DNA of 64,000 nt, taken from Sanghuangporus weigelae (Eukaryota; Basidiomycota; Agaricomycetes; Hymenochaetales; Hymenochaetaceae). The stretch is from contig CP137318.1 of assembly GCA_033182465.1 (NCBI GenBank), positions 992,001 to 1,056,000 on the forward strand, written 5' to 3'. Below the pieces are notes generated by a model. That model was not told where the DNA came from. It ran no database searches and saw only the letters and a list, made by a program, of their open reading frames with translations. Position numbers and translations under genes: made by a program. Positions 1 to 9,029 of the stretch are shown one piece after another; position 1 is the stretch's first letter; each line of letters starts with the position of its first letter.

Positions 1-47
1 GTCACCCTTGTCACACTCACATCGCGCAGTCTCGTTCGATGGAGGTC

Positions 48-1136
48 TTAATCTTTTCCCTGTTGCTCTTTACTTGCTAGGGATTTGCGAATGTTGTTTC
101 GGTATTCTTCGTCATGCTTGCAAGTCCATCCTGCTGATTCGTCGCCTTTAGCCCATGCTACATGGTCGTAGTGGACTGGTCTTCGGCAGTGTGGATCGGG
201 ACATGTTTCCTTGAAATCGATTGTTCGTGTTGTCATCGTCCTCCGTTTTACACCATTAGTCTTCTTCGGCTTCCTAGAGGAAGAACCCTTTTGCTTCCTT
301 GGTGCCTTGCAATCCTTTGCGTAATGTCCTGACTTTTCACAGTTGTAGCACTTGCCTCCCTTCTTCGGCAAGCCTCGGAGTGCATCTACATCCATGGCGT
401 CTGGATCTCGTTTCGTTGTTTGTACTGGTGGTCGGAAAGATGACTGTCCATTCGATTTGAATCTCGGGGTGTATGTTTGACTGCCCATGAGCCTTTGCCT
501 GGCGTCAGAGTTTGCTAGGTTGCTTGTCCATTCCATCCATGCATCGAGGTCGTTCTTCTCGAAAGCGTCGGGTTGTACAGATTCGACTCGTCGTTTGACC
601 CACATGTCTAGTCCTTTGACATAGATGTACTTGAGCATCTGCTTATCCATCGTGTCTGGTGCTCGTGCTTTGAGTCGTCGGAACTCGTCGTTGTACGCCC
701 TAATGCTCGCTCCTTTCTGCTGGATGCATAGTAGTTGGAATAGGGCTTCCTGTTCTCCAATGATTGGATGTCCTGCTCGGATTCTCATCCAGTTCAGCAT
801 GTCCTTGAGTGATGCGAACATTCCATTTGTTGCAGCGATAATCGCAGGTACTGGTTTCAGTTTCCCATTGGCATCGAATGATGTTAGGGTATTCTTCTCT
901 GCAAACCAATCGTAGCTATCGCCTTCGAGTGCTGCGAATAGGCTCTTTGCGATCTCCTCCTCATCCTTGACTCCATGCTGTGCCAGCTTCGAGATACATC
1001 GACTAATCCACAGATCAATATCTTCGCTTCGCTTGCCATAGTACTTCGGAAGCTTGATGCTGTGTTTAGAGAGTTGTGTCTGAAGAGTCTGTAGTTGCTG
1101 CTCCAGTGCTTGCACCTTCTGGTCGGTTGCCGACAT
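48..1136 (-). CDS. Gag-like protein with CCHC zinc knuckle (LTR element)
   Basis: A 362-residue frame. The first 200 or so residues resemble the retrotransposon Gag domain; around residues 260-280 there is a zinc knuckle of the form C-x2-C-x4-H-x4-C (CYNCEKSGHYAKDC), followed by a basic tail. Gag packages element RNA. The start at 1,136 lies 71 bases inside the end of the upstream coiled-coil frame, in another phase. It belongs to the element at the left edge. Confidence 0.8.
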   Translation of the reverse strand: MSATDQKVQALEQQLQTLQTQLSKHSIKLPKYYGKRSEDIDLWISRCISKLAQHGVKDEEEIAKSLFAALEGDSYDWFAEKNTLTSFDANGKLKPVPAIIAATNGMFASLKDMLNWMRIRAGHPIIGEQEALFQLLCIQQKGASIRAYNDEFRRLKARAPDTMDKQMLKYIYVKGLDMWVKRRVESVQPDAFEKNDLDAWMEWTSNLANSDARQRLMGSQTYTPRFKSNGQSSFRPPVQTTKRDPDAMDVDALRGLPKKGGKCYNCEKSGHYAKDCKAPRKQKGSSSRKPKKTNGVKRRTMTTRTIDFKETCPDPHCRRPVHYDHVAWAKGDESAGWTCKHDEEYRNNIRKSLASKEQQGKD

Positions 1137-2091
1137 GGTCGTATGTGCTTATGGGCACTGCTGGTGGGGAATAGGATGGTGGTGGTGGATTCTCTGGCGC
1201 TTGGGTTGCTACTGAACCACTTGTTGGTACTGCTGGTACTTGGATGATAACCGTTCGAGGTGGGGTTCTGAGTAAGAATGGCCTTCGTGCTGCCTCTTCG
1301 TCTGAGGACACTGATTCGTCAGAACTCTGTTCCTGTTGGGCTCTCTCTCTTGGTAGAAAGTATTCCCAGCGTTGTGCTGCCTGAGCTACTTCTCGAATTC
1401 GTTGAGCGTGTTCAAGTATATTCCTCGAGGTAGTTTCGGTTGTCTGTACCGATGTGAGTATGGCTGCGTAGGTACGTTGACTCGACTCGATTGTTTGTCC
1501 TAGTTGGAGTAGGGCTTCTCGCAGGTTATGGATGTCTTGAACAATCCTTGGTTGATCTAGAGCTGTCCTGTTAAGCTCTCCGACTCTCGTCTCGATCGTC
1601 TGTAGTTGTTGTTCCTGAGCAGTAATCCTGTTCCGGATAGCGTTGAGCTCTCGGTCAAGTACTCCGTTTCCGTCTATAACCCGTTGATTGAGTGCTCCTG
1701 CTGCTCGATCCAATTCCAGAGTATATCTCTCTAGAGCTGCTACTTGTGCTCCAATTCTTCGAGTAGTTGTTTCGAGTGCTTCGAATCGATCTCCTACTGC
1801 TGTCGCGTATGCTCCAGTTGGTAGACTGTTTGACTGCCCCGTGTTTGCAGTTCGTTCTTCCAGTCTTTCAACCCTTTCTTGTAGCCTTCTGATCACTGGT
1901 GGATACAATATGCTGTGGTTCGTTGTCGCGTATAGTATGTCGTGATCGCTTTCCAGACTACGTAGCCTGTTGGTGATATGTTGAACTCGTTCGTCGAGGG
2001 ATCTAGGTGTGAACCTCGTTTGATTATCGTTCGCTCGTTCGTTCGTTCGATGACCGTTACTTCTGTTGTTGGCGTTTCCTGATCGGTTCAT
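1066..2091 (-). CDS. Coiled-coil accessory frame of the LTR element
   Basis: A 341-residue frame with long heptad-like stretches (leucine and isoleucine spacing from about residue 30 to 260), an acidic serine patch (SSDESVSSDEEAA) and a proline-rich C-terminus. I do not recognise the family. It overlaps the preceding 113-residue frame by four bases (ATGA) and the following Gag frame by 71 bases, so the three sit like a compact polycistron. It could be a structural partner of Gag; that is inference from position and coiled coil only. Confidence 0.5.
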   Translation of the reverse strand: MNRSGNANNRSNGHRTNERANDNQTRFTPRSLDERVQHITNRLRSLESDHDILYATTNHSILYPPVIRRLQERVERLEERTANTGQSNSLPTGAYATAVGDRFEALETTTRRIGAQVAALERYTLELDRAAGALNQRVIDGNGVLDRELNAIRNRITAQEQQLQTIETRVGELNRTALDQPRIVQDIHNLREALLQLGQTIESSQRTYAAILTSVQTTETTSRNILEHAQRIREVAQAAQRWEYFLPRERAQQEQSSDESVSSDEEAARRPFLLRTPPRTVIIQVPAVPTSGSVATQAPENPPPPSYSPPAVPISTYDHVGNRPEGASTGAATTDSSDTTL

Positions 2092-2429
2092 GAACTTCGT
2101 TTCTCGCCTGATGCTTCAGGGTTATTGTTCCTTGGTGCTGTTAACCAAGTAGTTCCTTTCTCGTCGAATGTAGCAATAGTGGAAGGGACTGCTGCTACTT
2201 TCGTGGTTGTTGTTTGCGTGCTCCCAACTGCAGGGCTACCAGATGCCTTTGCTATTAGGTACACTTCGTCGTTGTAGGGGTTATGATAGTAGATATGTGA
2301 TTTAAGTGAATTGGGTTTGTCGTTCTCCAGGATGTGCACTTGTCCTGAGGATCCGATATGGGTACTAGTCTCGAAACTAGTGACGTCGATAGGGACTTGA
2401 GGTCGACGGTCCTCGCCTCGATAAAACAC
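2088..2429 (-). CDS. Short upstream frame of the LTR element, unknown function
   Basis: A 113-residue frame that stops in an ATGA overlap with the start of the coiled-coil frame. The composition is protein-like (mixed polar residues, threonine-rich middle), but no motif is recognised. Its reality rests on its place in the ordered minus-strand series. Confidence 0.35.
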   Translation of the reverse strand: MFYRGEDRRPQVPIDVTSFETSTHIGSSGQVHILENDKPNSLKSHIYYHNPYNDEVYLIAKASGSPAVGSTQTTTTKVAAVPSTIATFDEKGTTWLTAPRNNNPEASGEKRSS

Positions 2430-2468
2430 TAGCCAAGAACCTTGCCCGTGAGAGGTGGTGGTAAAACT

Positions 2469-2762
2469 AGCGAGTGATCTTTCGATCCAATGTTAGGGAG
2501 TAGGCCCGGGGTTACACCGGTTCGATCCTTTTGCCTAAGCAGCGATATGTTGTGCAAAGGTGATCTTATCTACCCACGTCTGGCTGTACCACGCGGTCCC
2601 TTACTAGCCTTCTTAGTCGCGGTTCGAGTTATGGATGCTTTCAGATACGAGGTGATAGTAAAGCAGATTGGGATTTCCAAGAGGCGTGATAGTACAAAGC
2701 ACACAGTAATAGCTCGCTGTAGGGCAAGCTTTACACCAGTGTGTTAAGAGGATCGAAAGATG
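2469..2762. repeat. Short inverted repeat pair bounding about 0.29 kb
   Basis: The 12-base word ATCTTTCGATCC near 2,469 returns inverted (GGATCGAAAGAT) near 2,751. The pair bounds about 0.29 kb without a frame in the 5' part of the LTR element. It could be a small MITE or a folded leader; no target duplication is evident. Confidence 0.35.
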
Positions 2763-3010
2763 GGGAAATGAGGGCCTAATCCTACAACTATTTATGCTCC
2801 CAGATATTCCATTTTCCGTCCTATTTCTTACTCATCCTGTCTCCACTTTACTCCACTTTTCTCCACCATTACATCTGTTCCTTTGTCATCCTGCTGCGCT
2901 TTGCTCCACTTTGCTCCAATCTTTGTAAGGTCGTCTCCACTATGACAGAATTCTTTGGAGTTGCTGACTGAGACAATAGAGGTGGTGTTCCGATATGGAA
3001 TGCTCCACTG

Positions 3011-3652
3011 TCAGTACTCCATAACAATGTCATTGCCGTCATTGAGTGGCATCTTTGCCCTTGGAGCGATGTAGGCTGCTCGGTATGTGATCCTTCGGAA
3101 TTCATCTCGAGGTCCAGCGAGGGTAAGCATAACTCGCACGTCAGTGTTAAGGTGTCGGGTCGGTGTAGAGTATGGTCCAAGGCATATCATGAACTGCATA
3201 AGCTCTGCTGGTGGGTTCTGCTGGGTTCTGGTGACTAGCCATGCTTTGCCTTCGTATCGTATATCTCGAATGTAGCGCCATATCCTTCGTTGTATAAGGA
3301 GTTGTAATTGTTTGGTTTCCAGGTTCGCATCTCTCGGTAAATAAAGGTTTGCCTGTATCGTAGATGCTGGACATGGTGTGTGCAACTCCGGTCTATACCA
3401 TCCAATCATTCTCCAAGTTATCGGGTTCGCAGTTCGAGGGGTCCGCGTTGTGATCGTGAGTTCCTCTCGTTTCTTGGGTACTATTGGGCTTGGTGGATTG
3501 GAATGCATTGTATCCTGAAGGTGTCGCTCGGTTTCGATGTGACAGTCACGCGTACCAACCGTTGCCGTGCATACTAAGTAGTATACTTCATAAAGGACCA
3601 TGTAAACTCGTGCACAGATTTGACAGTGCTGAAATGCCAGTGAGGTCTCCAT
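3011..3652 (-). CDS. 213-residue frame upstream of the LTR element frames, unknown
   Basis: A minus-strand frame that reads like a real protein (even use of hydrophobic, basic and aromatic residues, for instance WRYIRDIRYEGKAWLV) but matches no family I know. It may be a further 5' frame of the same element or a separate gene. A 580-base stretch with no frame separates it from the next member of the series. Confidence 0.35.
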   Translation of the reverse strand: METSLAFQHCQICARVYMVLYEVYYLVCTATVGTRDCHIETERHLQDTMHSNPPSPIVPKKREELTITTRTPRTANPITWRMIGWYRPELHTPCPASTIQANLYLPRDANLETKQLQLLIQRRIWRYIRDIRYEGKAWLVTRTQQNPPAELMQFMICLGPYSTPTRHLNTDVRVMLTLAGPRDEFRRITYRAAYIAPRAKMPLNDGNDIVMEY

Positions 3653-4003
3653 AAACCTTATTAGCCTTTAGCCTTTTAGCGTTTAGGCTTTAGTAGTTGT
3701 GCTTCTGGACTTCTAAGAAGTTTGATCGCTTCTTTTGATCGAGGTCGCTCTGGTTGCTTGGTCGGCGGCGTTAGAGTGGTAGTCCGCGGTAATAGGCGGT
3801 CGGCGGTGTTAGCTGTTAGCGGGATTACGTATCCGCTTCGGTGCTTCTAGCGCTCGGGTGGTAACGGGTTACTGTTACCTAGGCCGCTCGATTGCTTGGG
3901 CCTTTGATAGCTGGCTTGGTTACCGGTCGCGTTTGGAAAGCTGATCGTGTAGATCTGTTGATCGCGTTGATCCTGATGCGAGATTTTGAGCGGATCCTTT
4001 CAG
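3653..4003. other. Junction between LTR element and recombinase gene, no gene seen
   Basis: About 350 bases with repeated GGTCGGCGG-like words and no convincing frame. The recombinase homology begins abruptly at its right end, so this may hold the terminal part of the LTR element or the place where the recombinase gene was cut. Confidence 0.4.
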
Positions 4004-4884
4004 CAAGGCCTTCAAAGAAGGCTAGCAAAGCAGGGAGATGTATCTGCATCTGCCTGTGCTATCACTTATCAGGATATGAAGCGTCTTCATTGGATCTGTA
4101 TTAGCAAGCCAGGACTGAGTGATTCAGCAGTGCGCTCTGGCTCAATCAGATATGTAAGTTCTACTTTATATTTTAATTTAGAGAAAGCTGAGTTTTCTTT
4201 AGTGTGTCTACCTTTTTGCTTGGCTCTTACTAGAGCGCTTGAATGAGACTCTAAGTCTTGATTTTACAAATATTGACTTTAGTACAAGTGCGTCTTTCAC
4301 TTTATCTTATATGTTCTTTTACTAATTATTAATAGTGGGTCATTTTACTGTGACACTCAACACTAGAAAGAATATGCAGTCAGGTGGCTGTCAGCGGATG
4401 CGCTTGTATGCAAATGATGCTGAGCCAGTCATCTGTCCTGTCAGAGCTCTTTTGCGTGTTGTTGGTGTTTACAAGTACTCTGCAGATCCTTTAGGACCAT
4501 TGTTCCTTACTGTAAATAGTAAGGGACAGTTGGATCCAAACAAGCGTCTTGTAAGTTGTATTCTAGTATTATGATTTTTTTAAATACTAATTTCTGCTCT
4601 AGACACCTCAGAACCTTTATACTGTGATGCAAAAAGATCTACAAGACTTGCTATACAAAAGGTGGTCTTCTTATAGCACTCACTCTTTTCGCCGTGGTGG
4701 ATGTCAATTTCGTCTTAAGGAGCGCGGCTGGAGTCCTGACATGGTAGCTGCCTGGGGAGGTTGGTCTCAGCAGGAGGCTATAACTATGTATCGTTATTTT
4801 TACTCCCCTGAGGACAACCATGATTTTGTAGAAGACTATGATAAGATAGGAATGCCTTCTGGAAAGCGCATGCGCACTAACTAA
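4004..4884 (+). CDS. Tyrosine recombinase, Crypton-like, N-terminus not found
   Basis: Four exons join in frame: about 4,004-4,153, 4,203-4,287, 4,336-4,550 and 4,603-4,884 (introns of 48-52 bp, all GT..AG). The product holds a full catalytic domain of the phage-integrase/tyrosine recombinase fold: the first arginine in ERLNETLSL (exon 2), a lysine in TRKN (exon 3), the H-x-x-R box in HSFRRGG, a tryptophan in AAWGGW and the nucleophile tyrosine in TMYRYF (exon 4). Such enzymes cut and rejoin DNA through a 3'-phosphotyrosine and are the only enzyme of fungal Crypton elements. No reverse transcriptase is nearby, which speaks against a DIRS element. The N-terminal SAM-like DNA-binding half is not found; an acceptor at 4,003 (TTTCAG) suggests an upstream exon that has been lost or displaced. 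The splice sites and catalytic residues are intact, so the catalytic part has not decayed. Confidence 0.75.
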
Positions 4885-4977
4885 TAATAAATATTAATCT
4901 GACTTCTGACTTGCTTTACAAGAAGTAGAGTTTGCAGTATATCATATATGATATTTGAAATAAGACATATTAGCTAT

Positions 4978-5159
4978 ACATACATATATGGTATGACCTA
5001 TTGGACATACATATGTATACAATATGACCTATTGGACATACGTACATATACGGTATGGCCTATCAGACATACATACGTATACGGTATGGCCTATCGGACA
5101 TACGTACGTATACGGTATAGCCTATCGGACATACATATGTATACGGTATGGCCGATCAA
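4978..5159. repeat. 31-bp minisatellite, about six copies
   Basis: Units start at 4,978 (27 bp), 5,005, 5,036, 5,067, 5,098 and 5,129, each of 31 bp after the first. A typical unit begins ACATACGTACGTATACGG and ends GGCCTATCGG. Units carry perfect palindromes such as ATACGTACGTAT and GTATAC. The array lies between the 3' ends of the recombinase gene and the convergent unknown gene. An open plus-strand frame runs through it only because the repeat lacks stops. Confidence 0.9.
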
Positions 5160-5214
5160 GCATATGTATATATATATAATATATGCAAAGTTCAAAATTC
5201 TAGCATAAATCTGC

Positions 5215-6390
5215 CTATTTCTGTTTTGTAACTAGCTCCTTACCAATATAGTACCAGTGGTCCTTTGGGAATGCCTGTTTCCACTTCTTCTCTGAAAAAA
5301 TCCCATCTTCCAGATACTTTTCATCTTCTCTCTCCTTTTTAATCAGATCCTTCCAGATAGCCTCCATGATTTCAAAGCGATTCTTTCCTTCCCAAGTCCT
5401 ATCCCACTGATCTTGAGGAACCTTGGCCTTCTCCTTGTCAATCGTCTTCGAGCAAAGCCGATTCATATGATCTGCAACCTCATTGAGAGAGAGAAGTCCA
5501 TCATCTTGCTGGGAATGATATCCTCCACGACTAGTGCGCTGCATATTATACCCCTTGAAGAAGGAGGCAAAATGATCCAGATCACTGTTGAAGTCATCCT
5601 TGAATATTTGGAAGACCCTCCTGAAAAGATGAGTTCAGTAAGAGCAATATGCAGTGGTTGATTAAGGACCAACCGGTGTCTTGCAAGCGCATTCTTAATA
5701 CGATTATAAGATTCAGCTCCCTTCATCTTCTCCTTCTCTTCAAGCGCATCAAGCTCGCCTGAGATGCCATGTTGAATGGCCTCTAGCAATCCAGTAACCT
5801 TGTTGACTGTGTTGATCTCCATGCTAAGCGCTCTGGATATTGTGGAAGATGATTGTTGAATAGATGATGGATGGGGTGCTGGAAGTGCAATCTGAGTAGT
5901 CGCAGCAGATGGAGGTGATTCACTGGACACTTGTGCAGCTTGACGTGCATCTTCATCTTCAAGTGCAGATGCAGACGCATCTGTAGCAGCAATATGTGAG
6001 TTGCAAATATGTCAGAAGCTGTTGAGAGAGCTCACCATTGGAAGAGAAAGAATATGGCTCTCTGTTGTTCCAGGCCTGATATGCAGAGAGCATGAGGTCA
6101 TACTGGGCCTGCTGGATGTTGCGGTCGATGTTGGAGATATCAGGCTTAATATCTGGAGCATCCAGAGGGAGATCCCCAGCCATGGGAGCAGAGAGGTCAA
6201 TCCCAAGATGATCAGCCAGAGCCTGAGCCAGAGCCTCCTTCCTGACACTGAGAGACTTGATAGGCTTTGTGCCGGAGAGCTGCATTGAAGCTTCATTGAT
6301 TTTACGGGCCCAGAACTTGAGTTCAGTCAGGTTGGCATGATTGAGCTGATGCGCAGTCGAAGGAGGAACAAAAGACTGGTGTGTCGACAT
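5215..6390 (-). CDS. Unknown protein convergent to the recombinase, SAP-like N-terminus
   Basis: Three exons join exactly in frame (6,036-6,390; 5,674-5,980; 5,215-5,620; introns of 55 and 53 bp) to give 355 residues. Residues about 15-65 (LTELKFWARKIN, then a leucine-rich helix ending in LGIDL) look like a SAP-type helix-loop-helix DNA-binding fold, but this is a weak resemblance. The middle is serine/alanine-rich, and the C-terminal third is charged and helical with a basic, tryptophan-containing end. I do not recognise a family. It converges on the tyrosine recombinase with 330 bp between stops, filled by the minisatellite, so it may be the second gene of the same mobile element. Intact splice sites and an open frame argue that it is, or recently was, expressed. 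Confidence 0.6.
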
Positions 6391-6854
6391 GACAATATGC
6401 TGGGATGGAGATGCAATGTGCCCGAAGCACTGAGGTCAAGTACGAGTTGATGTTGTGGATGGAAGTGAGACAAGAGCCGTGCACGCACGGCTCACCAGTT
6501 ACTAAGTATGTCTATATATGTACATGCACATCGTCTACATAGGTGCTCACATGTAGAACATAGTGTTCTTGAGCGAGTCGTGTGCACCACGCCTTCCCAG
6601 CACCTCACTCACATTACCCCCAGGGCCAGCCAAGTCATGCATTTGACCTCAGCGCAACGTAAGTAGCACCCCGGGGGACCTGCAAGCAGTGCTGCCATAG
6701 CGTGCACATCCCGAAGGAAGATTTGATGCGAGACTGTACGTCATCCATGTATTTCTTCTGAAGCTTTGGTCGGAGAGCGAGCGGTGCGAAATGGAGCAAG
6801 CATGGCATGGCACCCACTGACGGAGAGTCACAGGCCCTAGGCGAGGACAACTGT
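6391..6854. other. Intergenic stretch, nothing recognised
   Basis: Upstream of the SAP-like gene start (6,390) and below the HSP70 fragment. It probably holds the promoter of the former. A minus-strand frame crosses its right half but shows no family features. Confidence 0.4.
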
Positions 6855-7063
6855 TCGAAGCAAACACGAACGATCGAGGTGTAGAAGTCGATACCCTCGT
6901 AGAGCGAGTCGATCGCTTCGCACGTTCGCGAGTAAGAGATCTAAGAAAAGAGGAAATATCATCTACGCTCATCATCATGATTAAATACATACCCTTCTTG
7001 TTCTTGCGCTTGAATTCCTGAACGAAGTGGTTTACGAGGCGGTTGTCGAAGCCTTCGCCGCTC
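6855..7063 (-). pseudogene. H​SP70 gene fragment with retained introns
   Basis: Minus-strand translation gives the highly conserved HSP70 segment FDNRLVNHFVQEFKRKNKK (about 6,993-7,063). A 52-bp intron follows (6,941-6,992, GTATGT..CTTAG), then in another frame IDSLYEGIDFYTS and FEQL. In a full HSP70 these segments lie in the ATPase domain and are joined by about 30 more residues, part of which is missing here. The piece has a frame change and a deletion, lacks the rest of the 640-residue protein, and an acceptor-like TTTTCAG borders its 5' side. Because introns are kept, it is a genomic copy, not a reverse-transcribed one. It is not functional. Confidence 0.8.
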
Positions 7064-7110
7064 CTGAAAATAAGTGTCAGGGAAGGAAGTTGAAGTTGTG
7101 GTAGTGAGTA

Positions 7111-7690
7111 CGAGCGTACTTTGTTACGGAAGAAGCTCCGCCCCGGTTCTTGCATCGCAATCTGACGACAACGATCTTCTGTCGCGCGCGCGACCAGGCC
7201 ACTCGGCGGTCCAGAGAGGCGGCGGTGAGCTGAGCCAGCGAGAGCGAGACGGCATTTTGAGGAGAATGTCGACATGACGAGGTCCCGGGAGATCGGGTGA
7301 GGCGGCCTCTCGAGGACGCGATGTACTGGCCAGGACGAGCGCAGTTTGTTACGGAAGAAGCTCCAGCCCCGGTTCCTACAGAGGCGGCAGTGAGCCAGCG
7401 AGAGCGAGACGGCATTTTGAGGAGAATGTCGACATGACGGGGTCCCGGGAGATCGAGTGAGGCAGCCTCGCGACGGGATGTACTAGCCAGGACGAGCGTA
7501 CTTTGTTACGGAAGAAGCTCCAGCCAGCCCCGGTTCCTGCGTCGCATCTGACGACAACGATCTTCTGTCGCGCGCGAGAAGGCCGCTCGCAGCGACGGTG
7601 GAGGCCATCGGCGGTTCCGGAGAGAGGCGGCGATGAGCCAGCGAGAGCGAGCCGGCTTGAGGAGAATGTCGACATGACGAGGTCTGTGGA
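7111..7690. repeat. GC-rich tandem repeat, three imperfect copies
   Basis: Three copies begin with CGAGCG and a TTTGTTACGGAAGAAGCTCC core at 7,111, 7,336 and 7,493. Each ends with a TTGAGGAGAATGTCGACATGACG-like block. The spacing is 225, 157 and about 200 bp. The middle copy lacks a block of roughly 65 bp containing TGACGACAACGATCTTCTGT that the first and third copies share. Open frames across it in several phases are a side effect of GC-rich repetition. Confidence 0.8.
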
Positions 7691-8200
7691 TATCGCGTCG
7701 AATCTCAGCAAGATGAACGGTGTTGATTAAGGAGCAAAGAGAGTGAGTACACACCTAGAATAGGAGTGAGCACATTTGAAGATGATGAAGAAAGTGCGCG
7801 TGCGTGCGCGTGTTCGTCGGACTCACCTTGAGAAGTGCTAGAGAATGACCTTGAGTGAGTTTGGAAGGTCGTCCGTGAAGTAAAGTGAAGTAAATAAAAG
7901 AAAGTAAGAGCATGGACCGTGCAGAACGGCCCATACTCTTACTTCCTCGCTCGCGGCCGGCCCAGCTGCTCGAAAGAGTGCGTGCGCGTCACAAAGGACG
8001 ACGGCAGGCCCTCCGAGGGCTTACGAGGGCTTGCTAAGCGGTGCCGGGGGCGGCTTCACCATAAGGGGCAGGAGGACCCTTCGCTTACGGTAAGCGGGCT
8101 TGGCGTCTCTCGACAATCGTCGAGAGACCGATTACATCAGCGACCCCCACCCAGGCCCGGTCTCTCGACAAAACAAAGCGATATCTCCGACCTAAGATAA
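7691..8200. other. GC-rich spacer with a 10-bp perfect hairpin
   Basis: No gene recognised. At 8,105-8,128 GTCTCTCGAC and its exact inverse GTCGAGAGAC are parted by four bases; a third copy of GTCTCTCGAC follows at 8,160. An open frame at 7,919-8,200 has no protein-like character. Confidence 0.5.
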
Positions 8201-8607
8201 GGTAGGCGAAAGTTAAACTCGACAAGCTGTGATGCGACACGTGCCTAACCCCACCTTCCTTTCTCAGCTCACACATTGATGCATAAATTCCGACAAGACA
8301 CAACCTCAAAATCATATTTGGTCACCATTCGATTGTAGGGAATGTAGATAGCTACAGATTGTTGGTCTTATTTCTCAAAAATATGAAATTTTGAGGGCAG
8401 AATTTCAGAAAAAGTTTTTTTGTATAAAATGCTTTAGAAGTCATTTCTCTGCATTTTGGCGAAGTTTGTAAAACTTACCCTCCAATTTTGGCCAGGGTTC
8501 ATATTACTAAGAACTTTATATATAAACATTACTAAGCATTACTAACTCGGCAATATTACTAAGCATTATTAATCAGCTTGTCTACTAAAAGATCTTGTCA
8601 CTAATGA

Positions 8608-8985
8608 CACACCGGGCAAAGAGTTATTATAATCTAAAAGAAATTTGTAATTAGCTGACAAACAAGATTTGAAATTAAATACTGCATTTAATTACGTGAA
8701 ATATTTCATGTTTGTTCCTTGATAGAACTTGAAATAACAATAAGGATTTAGATTCGGATTAGGAAAACAAAGAGATTTCAAATAATGTCGTGTGAGGAAC
8801 ACATAAAGAAATTTGAAGTCTTAGAAAAGCAAAAATGGTTACGTTTAGTTATTGCCGAAATTTTATGTCTTTGATAGGAAAAAATTTAAAGTTCTTTTTA
8901 TTATTCTGACAAAGAAAAAATAAGTTTGACTCTCAGTGGGCGCTCAGCGGGCGATCAGAGGGCACTCAGCGGGCACTCAGCGTCC
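8608..8985 (+). repeat. Left terminal inverted repeat of the Pack-TIR element
   Basis: Matches 10,688-11,106 inverted. Over the outer 0.33 kb the two arms differ by a 7-base indel (TTCAAAT near 8,785) and a few substitutions. The inner part has three to four degenerate GC-rich units, fewer than the right arm. Confidence 0.9.
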
Positions 8986-9029
8986 TGATATTTCACCATA
9001 CATACAATGCTTAACCAGTCCATGCATCC

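Larger units (their letters stand above)
1..3652 (-). mobile_element. Ty3/gypsy-type LTR retrotransposon, 5' part, cut by window edge
   Basis: A minus-strand array of reading frames ends in a Gag with a CCHC zinc knuckle, the mark of an LTR retrotransposon; the Gag type fits the Ty3/gypsy lineage of agaricomycetes. Protease, reverse transcriptase, RNase H and integrase would lie beyond position 1 and are not seen. Three further frames precede Gag in the same direction. The right boundary is not fixed: I found no second LTR copy inside the window, and 3,652 is only the start of the most upstream frame. The visible frames look whole, which suggests a fairly young insertion, but without both LTRs the age cannot be judged. 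Treated as a fossil element. Confidence 0.7.

Noticed and set aside
2519-2528. GGTTCGATCC, a good match to a tRNA B box
   Set aside because: No cloverleaf can be drawn: the flanking bases do not form the T stem, and no A box lies at the right distance.
4004-4884. Recombinase as part of a DIRS retroelement
   Set aside because: No reverse transcriptase or RNase H motif is found nearby, and the gene has spliceosomal introns; Crypton-like is the better fit.
4948-5208. Open frame rich in tyrosine, isoleucine and threonine
   Set aside because: It is the translation of the 31-bp minisatellite, which has no stops in that phase.
6649-7275. 208-residue frame as a working HSP70-related gene
   Set aside because: Only the FDNRLVNHF block is in this frame; an intron is read through and the next HSP70 block is in another phase, so it is a fragment.
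7919-8200. 93-residue plus-strand frame
   Set aside because: Arginine/serine/glycine-rich by base composition only, next to a hairpin and the outer TIR; no domain or splice support.
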